Assembly: GCA_016840245.1 (NCBI GenBank)
Contig: JAEOST010000647.1
Span: forward strand, 1 to 12,772
DNA length: 12,772 nt
Direction: 5' to 3'
DNA from: Candidatus Thorarchaeota archaeon
GTDB lineage: Archaea; Asgardarchaeota; Thorarchaeia; Thorarchaeales; Thorarchaeaceae
The translations under genes were made by a program, and so were the position numbers. Of the stretch, positions 12,403-12,772 are shown one piece after another (positions within the stretch are counted from its first letter, which is position 1; each line of letters begins with the position of its first letter). The notes beneath the pieces were generated by a model. That model did no database searches, was not told where the DNA came from, and saw nothing but the letters and a program-made list of their open reading frames with translations.

Positions 12403-12772
12403 TCACTTTGACTCTGCTTCTTTTAATGCTAGAATCTCCTCAAGTATCTCTTCGAACAACAATGCAATTTCCTCTTTCTTGTACTCATCCAATTCGCCTT
12501 CAATAGCAACAACACGAGTCGGGATGCCAACCCCCATCTTATCGCGAATCTCATTTCTATAAATTGTTTCAATATGGGGATCCGGCTCTTTTAGTACTAT
12601 AATCACACCGCTAGCCCCTTTGTAAGTAACTGAGAGCAGAACATCCATCGCAGCATGTCTGGGGGACATAAGTAATGCTTTTACATCACTTCCTTCAGTT
12701 TCAAGTCCGCCTGCACCAATGCGTATGCCATCAACTGCAACTACATGTTGTCCAAACATGGCTAAGACTTGG
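12403..12772 (-). CDS. Uncharacterised protein, 5' end cut by window edge
   Basis: The frame is open to the right edge with no stop. An ATG at 12757-12759 lacks any Shine-Dalgarno, and the coding-like frame continues upstream (Q-V-L-A before it), so the gene very likely starts outside the window. About 122 residues are visible. They include an alternating strand/helix region (HVVAVDGIRIGAGGLETEG, then KALLMSPRHAAMDVLLSVTY, then GVIIVLKEPD) and an acidic C-terminal helix (EEIALLFEEILEEILALKEA). The first part vaguely recalls the DGI...SAR.VL..P..D segment of Mur-ligase/cyanophycin-synthetase-like proteins, but I would not assign a function. It lies 51 bp upstream of the acidic-protein gene on the same strand. 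Confidence 0.7.
   Translation of the reverse strand, partial: QVLAMFGQHVVAVDGIRIGAGGLETEGSDVKALLMSPRHAAMDVLLSVTYKGASGVIIVLKEPDPHIETIYRNEIRDKMGVGIPTRVVAIEGELDEYKKEEIALLFEEILEEILALKEAESK

Noticed and set aside
12403..12772. Assignment as a cyanophycin-synthetase/Mur-ligase fragment
   Set aside because: Only a loose resemblance over a short stretch, no catalytic motif visible, and the N-terminal part is outside the window.
1..12772. CRISPR array, tRNA, insertion sequence or integrase
   Set aside because: No regularly spaced repeats, no cloverleaf or CCA-ended stem set, no transposase or recombinase reading frame, and no terminal inverted repeats with target duplications were seen.

Overview
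The window looks archaeal. Most genes with a visible ribosome-binding site carry a GGAGG- or GGTGA-type Shine-Dalgarno sequence, the base composition is moderately AT-rich, and there is an ADP-forming acetate--CoA ligase next to its BioD/DRTGG-type partner, a pairing familiar from archaea. Candidate TATA boxes lie about 25-30 bp ahead of several starts. The gene content (SCP2 and nitroreductase operon, fused ACD, CdrS-like ribbon-helix-helix proteins, an acidic poly-proline protein) would fit an uncultivated Asgard lineage such as Thorarchaeota, but that placement is an impression and not a demonstration.

Layout. (1) 1-1667, minus strand: a tight operon, nitroreductase -> two small uncharacterised proteins -> SCP2 sterol-carrier-like protein, which runs off the left edge. 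Each gene has its own strong Shine-Dalgarno and the gaps are 1-6 bp. (2) 1668-1924: a 257-bp spacer with no gene but with three hairpins. (3) 1925-5113, minus: a two-gene energy-conservation unit, the fused alpha-beta ADP-forming acyl-CoA synthetase (TTG start) abutting a BioD-like/DRTGG protein. (4) 5266-7733, plus: two adjacent tandem duplications. The first is a pair of 46-residue ribbon-helix-helix DNA-binding proteins. The second is a pair of unrecognised proteins of about 320 residues with seven invariantly spaced cysteines and a helical C-terminal half. (5) 7784-10468, minus: a DUF362 protein, a class I aminotransferase and a YkgJ-type CxxCxxCC metal-cluster protein. (6) 10525-11286, plus: a ThiF/MoeB/HesA E1-like adenylating enzyme, divergent from the DUF362 gene across a 56-bp spacer with a centred TATA-like element. 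(7) 11269-12772, minus: an acidic, proline-rich, probably disordered protein whose 3' end overlaps the E1 gene by 18 bp, preceded by an unrecognised gene cut by the right edge.

The ACD unit would conserve energy as ATP from acetyl-CoA or other acyl-CoA. The aminotransferase could feed 2-oxoacids toward such acyl-CoAs, but nothing in the window links them directly. The best candidate for something undescribed is the doubled RHH plus doubled cysteine-cluster block at 5266-7733. Non-ATG starts are frequent: TTG for ACD, both Cys-cluster genes and the aminotransferase, and GTG or TTG for YkgJ. No tRNA, rRNA, CRISPR array, transposase or integrase was seen.
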